A stretch of 20,326 bases of DNA from the NCBI GenBank assembly GCA_013287095.1, contig JABDEJ010000044.1, positions 1 through 20,326 on the forward strand, written 5' to 3'. This DNA is from Bacteroidota bacterium. GTDB lineage: Bacteria > Bacteroidota > Bacteroidia > CAILMK01. A program made the translations under genes and the position numbers. A model generated the notes under the pieces. It was not told where the DNA came from. It did no database searches and saw only the letters and a program-made list of their open reading frames with translations. Positions 1-9,700 of the stretch are shown one piece after another; within the stretch, counting starts at the first letter, position 1; each line of letters starts with the position of its first letter.

Positions 1-1
1 G

Positions 2-2203
2 CTTTCATACGATTTCCCCCAGGTTATCCCAAACTCCGATCCTGATTTTGTAAACTATACTGAATTCAAGAAAACATTTGGCGAGGATGGCGACCTTTTT
101 ATCATCGGCTTTCAGAGCAAAGAGGTTTTCAATCTTAAGGTTTTTAATAACTGGCGAAATCTTTCACTCGATATCAAAAAACTCCAGGGTGTAAAAACAG
201 TTGCGACCGTATCAAACCTGCTTGCGTTGGGTAAGGATACAGGAACCCATAAGTTTTTTATCAAGCCCCTTGTAACGGGTCCTCTCCAAAGCCAGGACCA
301 GGCAGATAGCGTCAAAGACATCGTATTATCCCTCCCTTTCTATAAGAACCTCTTTTACAATGATAGTACGCATGCCACTCTGATGGCGATCAAACTTGAC
401 CGAAAAGGATTCCTGACCAAAGACAGGGAAGGTCTGATAGATAGTGTGAACATGCTCACCAAGAAATTTGCAGATGCAAACAGGATCAAACTTTATTATA
501 CAGGACTGCCTTATATCAGAACATTGTATGGGTATAAAGTACAGCACGAGCTTATCCTTTTTCTTTTCCTTTCCATATTGGTTACTTCCATCATCCTGTT
601 CCTATTCTTCAGGTCCTTTACAAGTGTCATTTTCCCGATGATCGTCATCGGCATTATCATCATTATCACGATGGGATTTGTGGTCCTACTTGGGTACAGG
701 CTTACTTTGCTTACGGCCCTTATACCTCCACTGATAGTGATTATTGCCGTCCCCAATTTTATCTATTTCCTGAACCGGTATCATACCGAATACAAGAAAT
801 ACGGTGACAAGATGAAGGGCATCAATATGATGGTGCAGAATATTGCCAAAATTGTTTTCCTGAATAATACCACTACGGCAATAGGTTTCGGTGTGCTTTA
901 TTTTGTTGACAGTCCTGTATTGAAAGAATTCGGTCTGGTGGCTTTCCTGATGATCACCACCACATATATTGCGACATTGACAATTATGCCGCTGGTTTTC
1001 AGCTTTTTACCACCTCCATCAGAAAAGCAGACTGGTTATCTTGACAATAGGTACATGAAGAGGTTTATCACATGGGTTATTGATATGGTAAACCATAAAA
1101 GAAAGATCGTATATCTGATTACTGGAGGAATTGGCCTCGCCGCGTTGGTAGGCGTCACTCAACTCCATGCGGTAGGCTATATTATGGATGATATACCGCA
1201 TAATGACAAGCTATATACTGACCTGATGTTCTTCCAGGAAAATTTTAAAGGTGTGATGCCTTTCGAGATTGTTTTAAATACTGATAGACAAGACGGTGCC
1301 CTGGACCCTGAAGAGCTAAACAAAATACAGCAACTTCAGGATACACTGGATGCCATGCCTGAATTCTCCAAATCGATCTCAATTACTGATGTTGCCAAAT
1401 ATGCCAACCAGGCTTTTTATAATGGCAGGACAAGCAGGTATATGTTGCCCAGCAGGCGCGACCTTCTGTTTTTGCTGAGGTATATGCCCAGCATGAACTT
1501 GAACAAAGTAAGCGATGTGGGTTTTTCGGTCACGGACAGCAACAAACAACTGGTTCGTATTACCACCAAAATGGCGGATGTTGGTTCTGTAAGGCTTGAC
1601 CAGATCATCAACAAATTGAACATTGACATTCCGAAAATATGGGGCGATGAAAAAATGAAACCTGAGTTTACGGGATTCAGTATCATATTTTTGAAAGGAA
1701 ACAAATACCTGATCCAAAACCTGATCCTGAGTTTGACAATGGCTATTATCCTGATCATTGTGGTCATTGTTATCCTTTTCCCATCAGCCCGACTTGTTCT
1801 GATCACACTCATTCCGAATTGCATTGCGCTGCTGATCACTGCGGGACTTATGGGTTTTATGAATATTCCCCTCAAGCCGTCCACAGTCCTCGTATTCAGC
1901 ATTGCATTTGGCATCGCTATAGATATGTCTTTTCACTTTCTTGTCAACTACAGACAGGATCTCAAAATGCATAACTGGGATGTGGCAAAAACGGTAGATA
2001 ATACCATGCGCGTTACCGGTTTCAGTATGGTATATACTTCTCTCGTTTTGTTGTTTGGCTTCGGCATATTCTGCTTTTCCAGTTTCGGCAGTACAGAAGC
2101 GCTCGGCGCATTAACCTCACTTACTATTTTTTGTGCCATGTTCAGCAATATCATCGTGATCCCTGCATTGCTGGTATCATTTGATAAGAAGGGGAAGAAA
2201 TAA
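2..2203 (+). CDS. RND/MMPL-family exporter, 5' partial
   Basis: This is an inner-membrane transporter of the RND superfamily (MMPL / HAE3-like), using the proton gradient to move hydrophobic or amphiphilic substrates; the substrate cannot be told from sequence. The frame is open to the left edge, giving 733 visible residues. A TTG at 227 is internal, because the residues before it already read as family sequence (a DPDFVNYTEFKKTFGEDG-type segment typical of the first periplasmic loop). The first transmembrane helix and roughly 40-60 residues are therefore missing. A hydrophobic block follows at visible residues ~183-258 (three helices), then two more helices, a helix near GGIGLAALVG, a second periplasmic loop, and a C-terminal block containing the family-typical ALLITAGLMGF and AFGIAIDMSFHF segments. 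This is the 2 x 6-helix RND plan. It ends in a lysine-rich cytoplasmic tail (DKKGKK). The family assignment is secure; the substrate is unknown. Confidence 0.9.
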   Translation, partial: LSYDFPQVIPNSDPDFVNYTEFKKTFGEDGDLFIIGFQSKEVFNLKVFNNWRNLSLDIKKLQGVKTVATVSNLLALGKDTGTHKFFIKPLVTGPLQSQDQADSVKDIVLSLPFYKNLFYNDSTHATLMAIKLDRKGFLTKDREGLIDSVNMLTKKFADANRIKLYYTGLPYIRTLYGYKVQHELILFLFLSILVTSIILFLFFRSFTSVIFPMIVIGIIIIITMGFVVLLGYRLTLLTALIPPLIVIIAVPNFIYFLNRYHTEYKKYGDKMKGINMMVQNIAKIVFLNNTTTAIGFGVLYFVDSPVLKEFGLVAFLMITTTYIATLTIMPLVFSFLPPPSEKQTGYLDNRYMKRFITWVIDMVNHKRKIVYLITGGIGLAALVGVTQLHAVGYIMDDIPHNDKLYTDLMFFQENFKGVMPFEIVLNTDRQDGALDPEELNKIQQLQDTLDAMPEFSKSISITDVAKYANQAFYNGRTSRYMLPSRRDLLFLLRYMPSMNLNKVSDVGFSVTDSNKQLVRITTKMADVGSVRLDQIINKLNIDIPKIWGDEKMKPEFTGFSIIFLKGNKYLIQNLILSLTMAIILIIVVIVILFPSARLVLITLIPNCIALLITAGLMGFMNIPLKPSTVLVFSIAFGIAIDMSFHFLVNYRQDLKMHNWDVAKTVDNTMRVTGFSMVYTSLVLLFGFGIFCFSSFGSTEALGALTSLTIFCAMFSNIIVIPALLVSFDKKGKK

Positions 2204-2217
2204 GGGGGATTTTGAGT

Positions 2218-2248
2218 TTTGACTTTTTTGAAAAAATGCTTATATTTG
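2218..2248 (+). promoter_or_regulatory. Bacteroidota-type promoter of the toxin-antitoxin pair
   Basis: TTTG at 2218-2221, a 19-nt spacer and TATATTTG at 2241-2248 match the Bacteroidota housekeeping consensus (TTTG around -33, TAnnTTTG around -7). Transcription would begin near 2255, about 10 nt before the antitoxin ATG, so the leader is very short. The position supports independent transcription of the pair, separate from the exporter upstream. Confidence 0.65.
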
Positions 2249-2264
2249 TATAAACGATTTTATT

Positions 2265-2480
2265 ATGAAAGCTGAATCAGGCGATTTTAACAATATTGTC
2301 GAAATGGTATATAATTTACCAACTGAGTATAAAGAAGAGCTAAAAGATCTTTTAGAGCACAATTTATCTGATGCACACAGGGATGAGATTGCAAATAATT
2401 TTAAAAAAGCACAATCCGAGCATAAATCAGGCAAGCTGAAGTTCTCTTCATCTGTGAAAGATCTCAAAAACATGATTTAA
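2265..2480 (+). CDS. Type II antitoxin (partner of RelE/YafQ-like toxin)
   Basis: This small 71-residue, mostly helical, charged protein directly precedes and overlaps a RelE-superfamily toxin, the standard antitoxin-toxin order. The N-terminal half (NNIVEMVYNLPTEYKEEL) resembles short antitoxins common in Bacteroidota, where a helix-rich N-terminus mediates dimerisation. The basic and polar C-terminus (KSGKLKFSSSVKDL) would wrap the toxin. No ribbon-helix-helix or helix-turn-helix is obvious, so whether it binds its own promoter is uncertain. The stop codon shares one base with the toxin start (TAATG), implying translational coupling. The ATG at 2265 lies just downstream of a good promoter. 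The role as antitoxin is inferred from length, context and family resemblance. Confidence 0.8.
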   Translation: MKAESGDFNNIVEMVYNLPTEYKEELKDLLEHNLSDAHRDEIANNFKKAQSEHKSGKLKFSSSVKDLKNMI

Positions 2481-2749
2481 TGGAGGTTTCATTCAGCGGC
2501 TCATTTAAGAAGTCGTTTGGTAAGAGAATTAAAGGAACTTTAACTGAAGAATCTTTTTGGCAGTCAATTGAAGTATTTATCGTTGACCCCTTTACCATCA
2601 AATTAAAAACACATAAACTATCAGGAAAATTGAAAGGCCTTTGGAGTTTTTCAATAGAACATGATTTAAGAGTGGTTTTTTATTTTACAAAAGACAAGCC
2701 CAAAAAGGCTGTCTTTGTTGATATTGGCAATCACGATGATGTTTACTAA
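2480..2749 (+). CDS. RelE/YafQ-family toxin (mRNA interferase)
   Basis: This 89-residue protein has the RelE/ParE-fold pattern. The body contains HKLSGKLKGLWSFSIEHDLRVVFYF, an arrangement in which a lysine/leucine-rich strand precedes an Arg-containing central strand (R64). The C-terminus reads DIGNHDDVY, matching the DIGxHDEVY ending of YafQ/YoeB-like toxins. Family toxins cleave mRNA at the ribosomal A site using basic and His/Tyr residues; here R64, H85 and Y89 are the plausible equivalents. Length and ending are complete, with no sign of truncation. It overlaps the antitoxin by one base and would be kept inactive in the complex. ParE-like gyrase inhibition cannot be excluded, but the C-terminal HDDVY favours the ribonuclease branch. 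Confidence 0.85.
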   Translation: MEVSFSGSFKKSFGKRIKGTLTEESFWQSIEVFIVDPFTIKLKTHKLSGKLKGLWSFSIEHDLRVVFYFTKDKPKKAVFVDIGNHDDVY

Positions 2750-2775
2750 CCTTCATAATTCGTCTCATAAATAAA

Positions 2776-3498
2776 ATGACAAACCTCTCCACCATATACC
2801 TAATCCCCAACCTCCTTGGCGATACCGATCTTGCAACTTCATTGCCTCAGGGCGTGGTAGAGATTGTAAGGAAACTAAAGCATTTCATTGTAGAAGACGA
2901 AAAAAATGCCCGCAAATTTTTGAAGCTCTGCGAAGTATTGCCTCCTTTTGAAGGCATATCATTTTATGTGCTGGACAAACATACGACCAACAATGAAAAA
3001 TCTGAAATCCTCGAGGCTATTGCCGGTTCTGAGAGCGGTATCCTTTCAGAAGCAGGCTGCCCGGGCATTGCAGACCCGGGAGCCGATATCGTAGGCCAGG
3101 CCCATCGAAAGGGATTTATCGTCAAACCCTTGGTTGGTCCATCATCTATTCTTCTTGCTTTAATTGCGTCGGGATTTAATGGGCAGCAGTTCAGTTTTCA
3201 TGGCTATTTACCTGTAAACTCCGGTGAAAGGATCAAAAGGATCAGGGAAATAGAAGCGGATTCATATAGAACCGGTTATACCCAGATATTTATCGAAACC
3301 CCATTCCGTAATGAGGCCGTTTTAGGGGATATTTTAACTTCATGCAAGCCAAATACCTTGCTCTCAATCGCGGCGGAAATTACAACTCCTGCTGAGTTTA
3401 TACGGTCAGCAAGCATCAAAGACTGGCAGTCAAAACCGATGCCGGAACTTCGCGGGAAACCGGCTGTTTTTCAGATCTGGGCAGGACAGGCACATTAA
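2776..3498 (+). CDS. RsmI-like SAM-dependent methyltransferase (tetrapyrrole methylase fold)
   Basis: This 240-residue cytosolic protein belongs to the tetrapyrrole-methylase/RsmI superfamily. Diagnostic segments in order are a strand TIYLIPNLLGD at the N-terminus, EAGCPGIADPGADIV (~residues 93-107; the RsmI GxPxIxDPG SAM-pocket motif), VGPSSILLALIASGF and FHGYLP (~residues 119-145), and ETPFRNEAVL (~residues 175-184). True RsmI 2'-O-methylates C1402 of 16S rRNA and is usually about 270-290 residues, with a PIGNLGDIT-like N-terminus and an EDTRHTRKLL segment. Here those are replaced by NLLGDTDLATSLP and EDEKNARKFLK. I therefore treat it as the short divergent Bacteroidota paralogue whose methyl acceptor is not established, and give no gene symbol. 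It starts 26 nt after the toxin and has no clear promoter of its own. Confidence 0.85.
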   Translation: MTNLSTIYLIPNLLGDTDLATSLPQGVVEIVRKLKHFIVEDEKNARKFLKLCEVLPPFEGISFYVLDKHTTNNEKSEILEAIAGSESGILSEAGCPGIADPGADIVGQAHRKGFIVKPLVGPSSILLALIASGFNGQQFSFHGYLPVNSGERIKRIREIEADSYRTGYTQIFIETPFRNEAVLGDILTSCKPNTLLSIAAEITTPAEFIRSASIKDWQSKPMPELRGKPAVFQIWAGQAH

Positions 3499-3506
3499 AG
3501 CAAAAC

Positions 3507-3542
3507 CGCAGAGAACGCAAAGGCTTCGCAGAGAACGCAAAG
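3507..3542. repeat. Short direct repeat, two copies of a 16-mer
   Basis: CGCAGAGAACGCAAAG occurs at 3507-3522 and again at 3527-3542, a 20-nt period. It fills most of the 57-bp gap between two convergent genes. No T-rich hairpin terminator is visible here. Similar short intergenic repeats are common in Bacteroidota genomes. Confidence 0.8.
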
Positions 3543-3555
3543 AAAGAATAAATTA

Positions 3556-6500
3556 CTAATCCTTTACAATTCTCTGTGTTTCAATCCCGCCATTAGCCCT
3601 CATAGTTATCAAATATATGCCTTCGGTCAGGTTTAATGCACTTGCATCAAATACGCTGATATAGTCACCGGGTTGCTGGTTTTTGCTTAAAACGGTTGCA
3701 ACGTTCTTACCCAAAATATCACATACTGTGATTTCAACCGGGCCAGGTTCACTTAAAGCATAATGTATTTCTAACTGGTCTTTAAAAGGATTCGGGAATA
3801 CAGACCAGTTCATGTTCCCTGGACTGTTATCTGCTATCCCGGCATCAGTAACATTTAAGGTTGTGTCAAATGTATTGTAGCATCCGGCTGCATTGAGAAC
3901 ATTTAAAACAATGCTATAGGAGCCATCATGCTTGAATACTTCCTGAATATGATAACCGCCATATTTGATCCCGCCTAATTCCCAACTATAATCTGATGAA
4001 GCAAGGGAACTATCAATGCTTTGGAACTTGTAGTCCCCTTTACCAATTTCGATTATTTTAACCCCCGCAACAGGTTTTGGTGCAACAGTGACATTAATAA
4101 TATCTGTACCCTTACATGCGCCACCGGCACTTGTTTCACTAATAGAAACAGAGCCTTTACCTGGTGATAGCCAGAAGACTACAACGCTATCCTTACCTGT
4201 AGTGGAACTAATACTTCCTGTTTTTGCATTCCAGGAATATGAGCCCCCGGATACCGGAATAACATGATAAGAAGAAGAAGTAAGAGGACAAACTATGGTA
4301 TCACCAGTTATTACAGGTGTTGGAACAGGTGTGATCGTAACTTTCAATGAGCTGGCATCATTGCAGCCTGTGAGGCTGTTTATTTCCTTTTCTGACACAG
4401 AGCCACTCCCTGCTCCATTCCATTTCACAGTGATGCTGTCGGTGTTATTGCCGGATACAATAGTACCGCCAGAAACTATCCAGGTATAATCTGAATTAGG
4501 ATGGTTCGAAGCTATAAACGAAGTTGTGGAATTGACACATGCAAAAGCAGGTCCTCCAAGTGACGTTGCGAAATTGCAAAGGGTAAATTTGGCAATAAAA
4601 GCATCGCTGGATCCTCCTAAGCTTGTCTGATAAGCGCCTGTCGTTGCCAAACCTGAACTGACTGATTGCCCTGACATATAAGTATTTCCGGCATTGTCAT
4701 TTGCAATGCCCCAACCTACTTCTCCGCCAGATGATCCGACATAATAGGTACCGTATTGGAGAAGGCCCTTGCTATTAAATTCTGCTAAAAAAGCATTGCT
4801 GGAATTATTAACACCGGAGGTTTGAAATGCTCCTGCTGTCGCAATTTGATTCTGACTATTGGTATAACCCGTGATAAATATATTACCAGAACCGTCTGAA
4901 GATATACCATTTGCCTGGTCTGCAGCATGACCACCATAATAAGTTGCCCAATTGATGGAACCCGAAGTGTTAAAATCAGCAACAAAAACATCATCGGATC
5001 CTCCAATGATTGTCTGGTAAGCGCCCGTAGTCGCCACATTGGATGTATTTCTGGTAGAACCCGTAAAATAAACTTTATCTTTTCCATTGGTGGCCAATGC
5101 ATTACCAATATCCCCGGCTCCATTTCCACCAAAATAAGTGCCCCATTTCTGCATACCATTGCTATCCAAACATGCCAGAAATGCATTTCCATAATATATA
5201 TCACAATCCGTTTTATAAGCCCCTGATGTTGCTATCCCGTTTGGACTTGTTGCCCAGCCGGTTATATAAATATTTTTTGAACTGTCAACCCCTATTCCTG
5301 AACCCTTATCCTGAAAGGCGCCGCCAAAATAAGTCGCCCATCCCAATGAACCCGCGCTGCTGAATTTTGCCACAAACGCATCATAAGCTCCTCCGCCGTA
5401 AGAAGTCTGCATACTGCCTTTTGTGGCAATACCTGAAATACTTGCCGTATAACCACATAAATATGCATTGCTGTTTCCATCTACAGCAACGCTCCATCCA
5501 ATATCCTCATTGCCCCCTCCAAAATACGTACTCCAATCTAAACCGCCATTAGTATTAAACTTGGCAAGAAAAGCATCATGGTAGTTAATATTACCACTTA
5601 ATGCCGCTTGATAAGCCCCCTTTGTGGCAAGGCCGGTCTGGCTTAAAGTATATCCTGTAACATATACATTGCCGGAATTATCTGTAGCACAACCCTGCGC
5701 TATATCTGTACTATCCCCTCCGAAATAGGTGGCCCAGATAAGTTTGCCATTACTTGTAAATTTAGCTACGAATACATCATAATCAGATCCACCAGTCAGT
5801 GAGGTTTGATATACGCCTTTGGTCGCAATACCTGTAGTACTTGAAGTATAACCAGCTATATATATATTCCCTGATAGATCAAGTGACATGGAAGCAGAAA
5901 CATCTCCACCTGCACCACCAAAATAGGTTGACCAAATAATTCCCGGATCAATGACCAGGTCTTTGGATCGGTCATATTCCTCTGTATTAAAAGAAAGCTT
6001 ATTCCCACTTCTGATAAAATTGCTTTTAATAGTTTGGGATCCGATAAAGCTTTGTGGTCTGCTTTCTTCAAGGGTCCCAAGAGCTGTAGAATATCTGACA
6101 CCACCGTTTGTCAGCATTTCCATGTTGTCTGAACCGCTTCTTATTAACTTTATATTGCCGGGATTCCCACCGGGATGCACAACAAACTCATATTCAAGGC
6201 CAGTTGTATTTGCAGATATAACCATATCGATATGATCATACAGGTTTTTATAGGTCAATGTTTTATAAAATGACACCCCCAATATCCCGTTTTCGCCCGA
6301 ATGCGTATTTACATAATTAACTGTCATGCCCTCTTTGTCTCCCGGCACAATCGTGACATCAGGATTGGCGCCTTCAAATTCAAAATCAATGCGGCTTGCA
6401 CTGATCGTGTATTTGGGATGGGTTATGGGCTGGATAGCTTTTTTTTCTTCCTGATTTGAAACTGTTCGAAGCTGTGTCGATCTTGTAAAAACAAAACTAA

Positions 6501-6729
6501 ATTTTTGATTGGTACAATAGACCTGCATTCCTCCAAACTCACCGAAGTATTTAATTTCGGATAGGTTATTGCCGGATGGGTCAGTCAACTGGCCACGGTT
6601 TTCTTCAAAAGCCCAATCCTTTGGATGCAAAAACCGGGAAATAAATGTTGAGGATGGCGGATTTGCTCCCATGGACGTGTAGCAAACACATATCATTAAT
6701 AAGGCAAAGAACGTAGCAGTAGTTTTCAT
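3556..6729 (-). CDS. Secreted SBBP beta-propeller protein with PKD-like modules and T9SS type A tail (copy 2)
   Basis: This 1,057-residue secreted or surface protein starts with a signal peptide (residues 1-22, hydrophobic core FFALLMICVCY, cleavage near MGA|N). A conserved N-terminal domain (~30-260) contains DWAFEENRGQL and EYEFVVHPGGNP, the module usually found before SBBP repeats. Seven SBBP repeats follow (~265-718), each starting W(S/A/G)TY(F/Y)GG and carrying GYTxS...IAT(K)GAYQTS, which predicts a seven-bladed propeller. Three PKD/Ig-like domains follow, with the Gly-rich VSGGTIVSGN and CPLTSSSYHV segments. Residues 974-1057 are a T9SS type A sorting domain (WSVFPNPFKD ... GIYLITMRA). 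It lies 22 nt after its paralogue with no promoter between, so the two are probably co-transcribed. Ligand and cellular role are unknown; adhesion or glycan binding is a guess. Confidence 0.9.
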   Translation of the reverse strand: MKTTATFFALLMICVCYTSMGANPPSSTFISRFLHPKDWAFEENRGQLTDPSGNNLSEIKYFGEFGGMQVYCTNQKFSFVFTRSTQLRTVSNQEEKKAIQPITHPKYTISASRIDFEFEGANPDVTIVPGDKEGMTVNYVNTHSGENGILGVSFYKTLTYKNLYDHIDMVISANTTGLEYEFVVHPGGNPGNIKLIRSGSDNMEMLTNGGVRYSTALGTLEESRPQSFIGSQTIKSNFIRSGNKLSFNTEEYDRSKDLVIDPGIIWSTYFGGAGGDVSASMSLDLSGNIYIAGYTSSTTGIATKGVYQTSLTGGSDYDVFVAKFTSNGKLIWATYFGGDSTDIAQGCATDNSGNVYVTGYTLSQTGLATKGAYQAALSGNINYHDAFLAKFNTNGGLDWSTYFGGGNEDIGWSVAVDGNSNAYLCGYTASISGIATKGSMQTSYGGGAYDAFVAKFSSAGSLGWATYFGGAFQDKGSGIGVDSSKNIYITGWATSPNGIATSGAYKTDCDIYYGNAFLACLDSNGMQKWGTYFGGNGAGDIGNALATNGKDKVYFTGSTRNTSNVATTGAYQTIIGGSDDVFVADFNTSGSINWATYYGGHAADQANGISSDGSGNIFITGYTNSQNQIATAGAFQTSGVNNSSNAFLAEFNSKGLLQYGTYYVGSSGGEVGWGIANDNAGNTYMSGQSVSSGLATTGAYQTSLGGSSDAFIAKFTLCNFATSLGGPAFACVNSTTSFIASNHPNSDYTWIVSGGTIVSGNNTDSITVKWNGAGSGSVSEKEINSLTGCNDASSLKVTITPVPTPVITGDTIVCPLTSSSYHVIPVSGGSYSWNAKTGSISSTTGKDSVVVFWLSPGKGSVSISETSAGGACKGTDIINVTVAPKPVAGVKIIEIGKGDYKFQSIDSSLASSDYSWELGGIKYGGYHIQEVFKHDGSYSIVLNVLNAAGCYNTFDTTLNVTDAGIADNSPGNMNWSVFPNPFKDQLEIHYALSEPGPVEITVCDILGKNVATVLSKNQQPGDYISVFDASALNLTEGIYLITMRANGGIETQRIVKD
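4580..5937 (-). repeat. Seven SBBP beta-propeller repeats of copy 2
   Basis: Seven degenerate units of about 60-65 codons each begin with WSTYFGG, WATYFGG, WSTYFGG, WATYFGG, WGTYFGG, WATYYGG or YGTYYVG. The pattern matches the SBBP (seven-bladed beta-propeller) repeat family, and the count equals the blades of one propeller. The seventh unit is slightly aberrant (YYVG instead of YFGG). Confidence 0.85.
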
Positions 6730-6751
6730 AATGGCACAATATAGTAAATTA

Positions 6752-9700
6752 CTAATACTTTACCCTTATAATTCTCTGTGTTTCAATTCCGCTATTGGCC
6801 CTCATGGTTATTAAATATATGCCTTCGGTCAGGTTTGCTGTACTTGCATCAAATACACTGGTATAAATTCCTGGTTGCAGATTTTTACTGACAATGGTTG
6901 CAACGTTCTTACCCAAAATATCATGAACGGTGATTTCAACCGGGCCAGGTTCGCTTAGGGTATAATGTATTTCTAACTGATCTTTGAAAGGATTCGGGAA
7001 TACGGACCAGTCCATGTCACCTGGATTGTTTTCTTCTATTCCTGCATCAGTAATATTTAACGTTGTATCAAATTTACTGGAACATCCTGCTGCATTCGTG
7101 ACAGTTAGATCAACGCTGTAAGAGCCATCGCGCCTAAACAACTCCAGTGCAAGGGGGCCAGTGTAATTAATCCCGCCAATTACCCAACGATAATCTGATG
7201 AAGCCAGAGAACTGTCAATACTTTGGAATTTGAAGTCCCCTTTACCAAATTCAGTTATTTTAACTTCAGCAACAGGTTTAGGGGCAACGGTGATATTTAT
7301 CGTATCTGCACTCTTGCATTCACCTCCGGCACTTGATTCGTTTACAGAAACAGAACCTTTGCCGGATGACAGCCAGAAAACCTCAATACTGTCCCTGCCA
7401 GGCGGCGTTGAAATGCTTCCGGTTTTTACGTTCCAGGTATAAGTGACACCTGATACAGGAGTCACATGATAAGATGAAGAACTGAGCGGGCAGACTTCTG
7501 TATCACCTGTTATTACAGGTACAACCAACGGTGCAATTGTCACCTTAACAGATTTGGTATCATTGCAGCCGCTGAGGCTATTCAATTCTTCTTCAGAAAC
7601 CGTACCCGTTCCGTTGCCATTCCATTTTACAATAATGCTGTCCGTATAATTTCCTGAAACAATACTGCCACCGGAAACTGTCCAATCATAATTTGAGTTA
7701 GAATGTTTTGAAGCTACATAAGGTAATGTTGAATTCGCACATGTTAATGTGTTTCCCGAAATGGATGTGGTAAGATTGCATAGATTAAATTTGGCGATGA
7801 AGGCATCATTTTGACCCGCTAAATTTGATTGATAGGCCCCTCCTGTTGCTAATCCTGAACTTTGCGAAACACCCGTCATATAGACATCTCCAGAATTATC
7901 ATTTGCAACTCCATGACCTTCCTCAATCACATTCCCGCCATAATAAGTGCCATATTGAAGAATGCTAGAACTGTTGAATTGGGCCAAAAAGGCATTTGAA
8001 TAATACGTGGACGCACTCGCGGTTTGAAAAGCACCTGCAGTGGCTATTTGATCTGTGCTATAAGTATACCCTGTTATATATGTATTTCCGGAACTATCCG
8101 CTGATATTCCATAAGCAATATCAAAGTCGTTACCACCATAATATGTAGCCCAGTTTATTGATCCATTTGTATTAAAATCTGCCACGAAGGCATCGCAGGC
8201 TCCACCTCCAAAAATCGACTGACCAGAACCTGAAGTGGCTACATTTGAAGTATTTCCGGAAACGCCCGTAAAATAAACTTTATCTTTTCCATTTGTGGCC
8301 AAGGCATACCCAATATCCTCCCCTCCCGTTCCACCAAAATAAGTGCCCCATTTCTGAACACCATTACTGTCTAAACATGCCAGAAAAGCATTTCCATTAT
8401 TTATATCGCAATTTGTTTTATATGCCCCTGATGTTGCAATCCCTTTTGGACTTTTTGTGGTACCTGTTATATATACGTTATTTGAATTATCAAGGCCAAT
8501 ACCAGTAGCCTGATCTTCTCCAGTACCTCCAAAATAAGTACCCCAAACTAAATCACCTGACTTACTAAACTTTGCAACAAAGGCATCAAACACATTTCCA
8601 CCGTATGAGGTCTGAAAACTACCCTTAGTTGCTATACCTGAATAACTGGCAGTAAAGCCGGATATATAGGCATTGTTGTTCGCATCGACGGCAATACCCC
8701 ATCCGTAATCCGCATTGATGCCTCCGTAATAGGTACTCCATATCAGACTTCCGTTATTATTAAATTTGGCTAAAAAAACGTCATCTCCCCCGCCATGATT
8801 TGATGTCTGATAAGCACCTTGGGTTGCAATACCTTTAAGGCTGGTAGTGTATCCTACAACATATAAATTCCCGGATTGATCCACTACGCATCCTTGAGCA
8901 TAAGCTCCACTATCGCCGCCGAAATAAGTAGCCCAAAAAAGCTTACCGGAGCTTGAAAATTTCGCAATGAAGGCGTTATAATCAGATCCTCCATTTAAAG
9001 AAGTTTGGTATGCCCCTTTTGTTGCAATACCTTCAGGGCTGTTTGTGAATCCAGCTATATAAATGTTCCCGGATAAATCAAGCGCTATCGTAAAAGCACG
9101 ATCATCACTATCTCCTCCAAAATAGGTCGCCCACTGTAGTCCCGGATCGATCATAAGATCTTTATTATGATCGTACTCCTCAGTTTTAAAAGTAAGCTTA
9201 TTGCCGTTCCGGATAAAATTGCTTTTGATGCTTTGGGATCCGATAAAGCTTTGTGGTTTGCTTTCATCCATCGTTCCGAGAGCCGTGGAATATTTAATGC
9301 CTCCGTTTGTGAGCATTTCCATATTATCTGCGCCACTTCTTACAAGTTTAATGTCTTCAGTATTACCGCCCGGATGCACGATAAATTCATATTCCAGCCC
9401 GGTTGAATTTGCCGACACAACCATATCAATATGATTATATAAATTGATATATGTAAGCGTCTTGTAAAAATTAACGCCATTGATGCCACCCGGTCCTGCG
9501 TGGGCTGTTGCATAATTAATGGTCATGTCCTGTTTATTCCCGGTTACTATATTTACATCATTATTGGTGCCTTCAAATTCAAGATCGAGACGGCATGCAT
9601 TTATAGTGGATTTAGGAGGTGTTGCGGGCTTTATCGCGAGTTTTGATTCATGGTTAGGAGCTGATGGTAAGATAGTTGTTTTGGTGAAGACAAAACTAAG

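Noticed and set aside
1417..1914. 165-codon minus-strand frame inside the exporter
   Set aside because: It is antisense to a clearly conserved RND coding region and has no recognisable content.
227..2203. TTG at 227 as the start of the exporter
   Set aside because: The frame is open to the left edge and the upstream residues already look like the first periplasmic loop of RND exporters, so the gene is partial.
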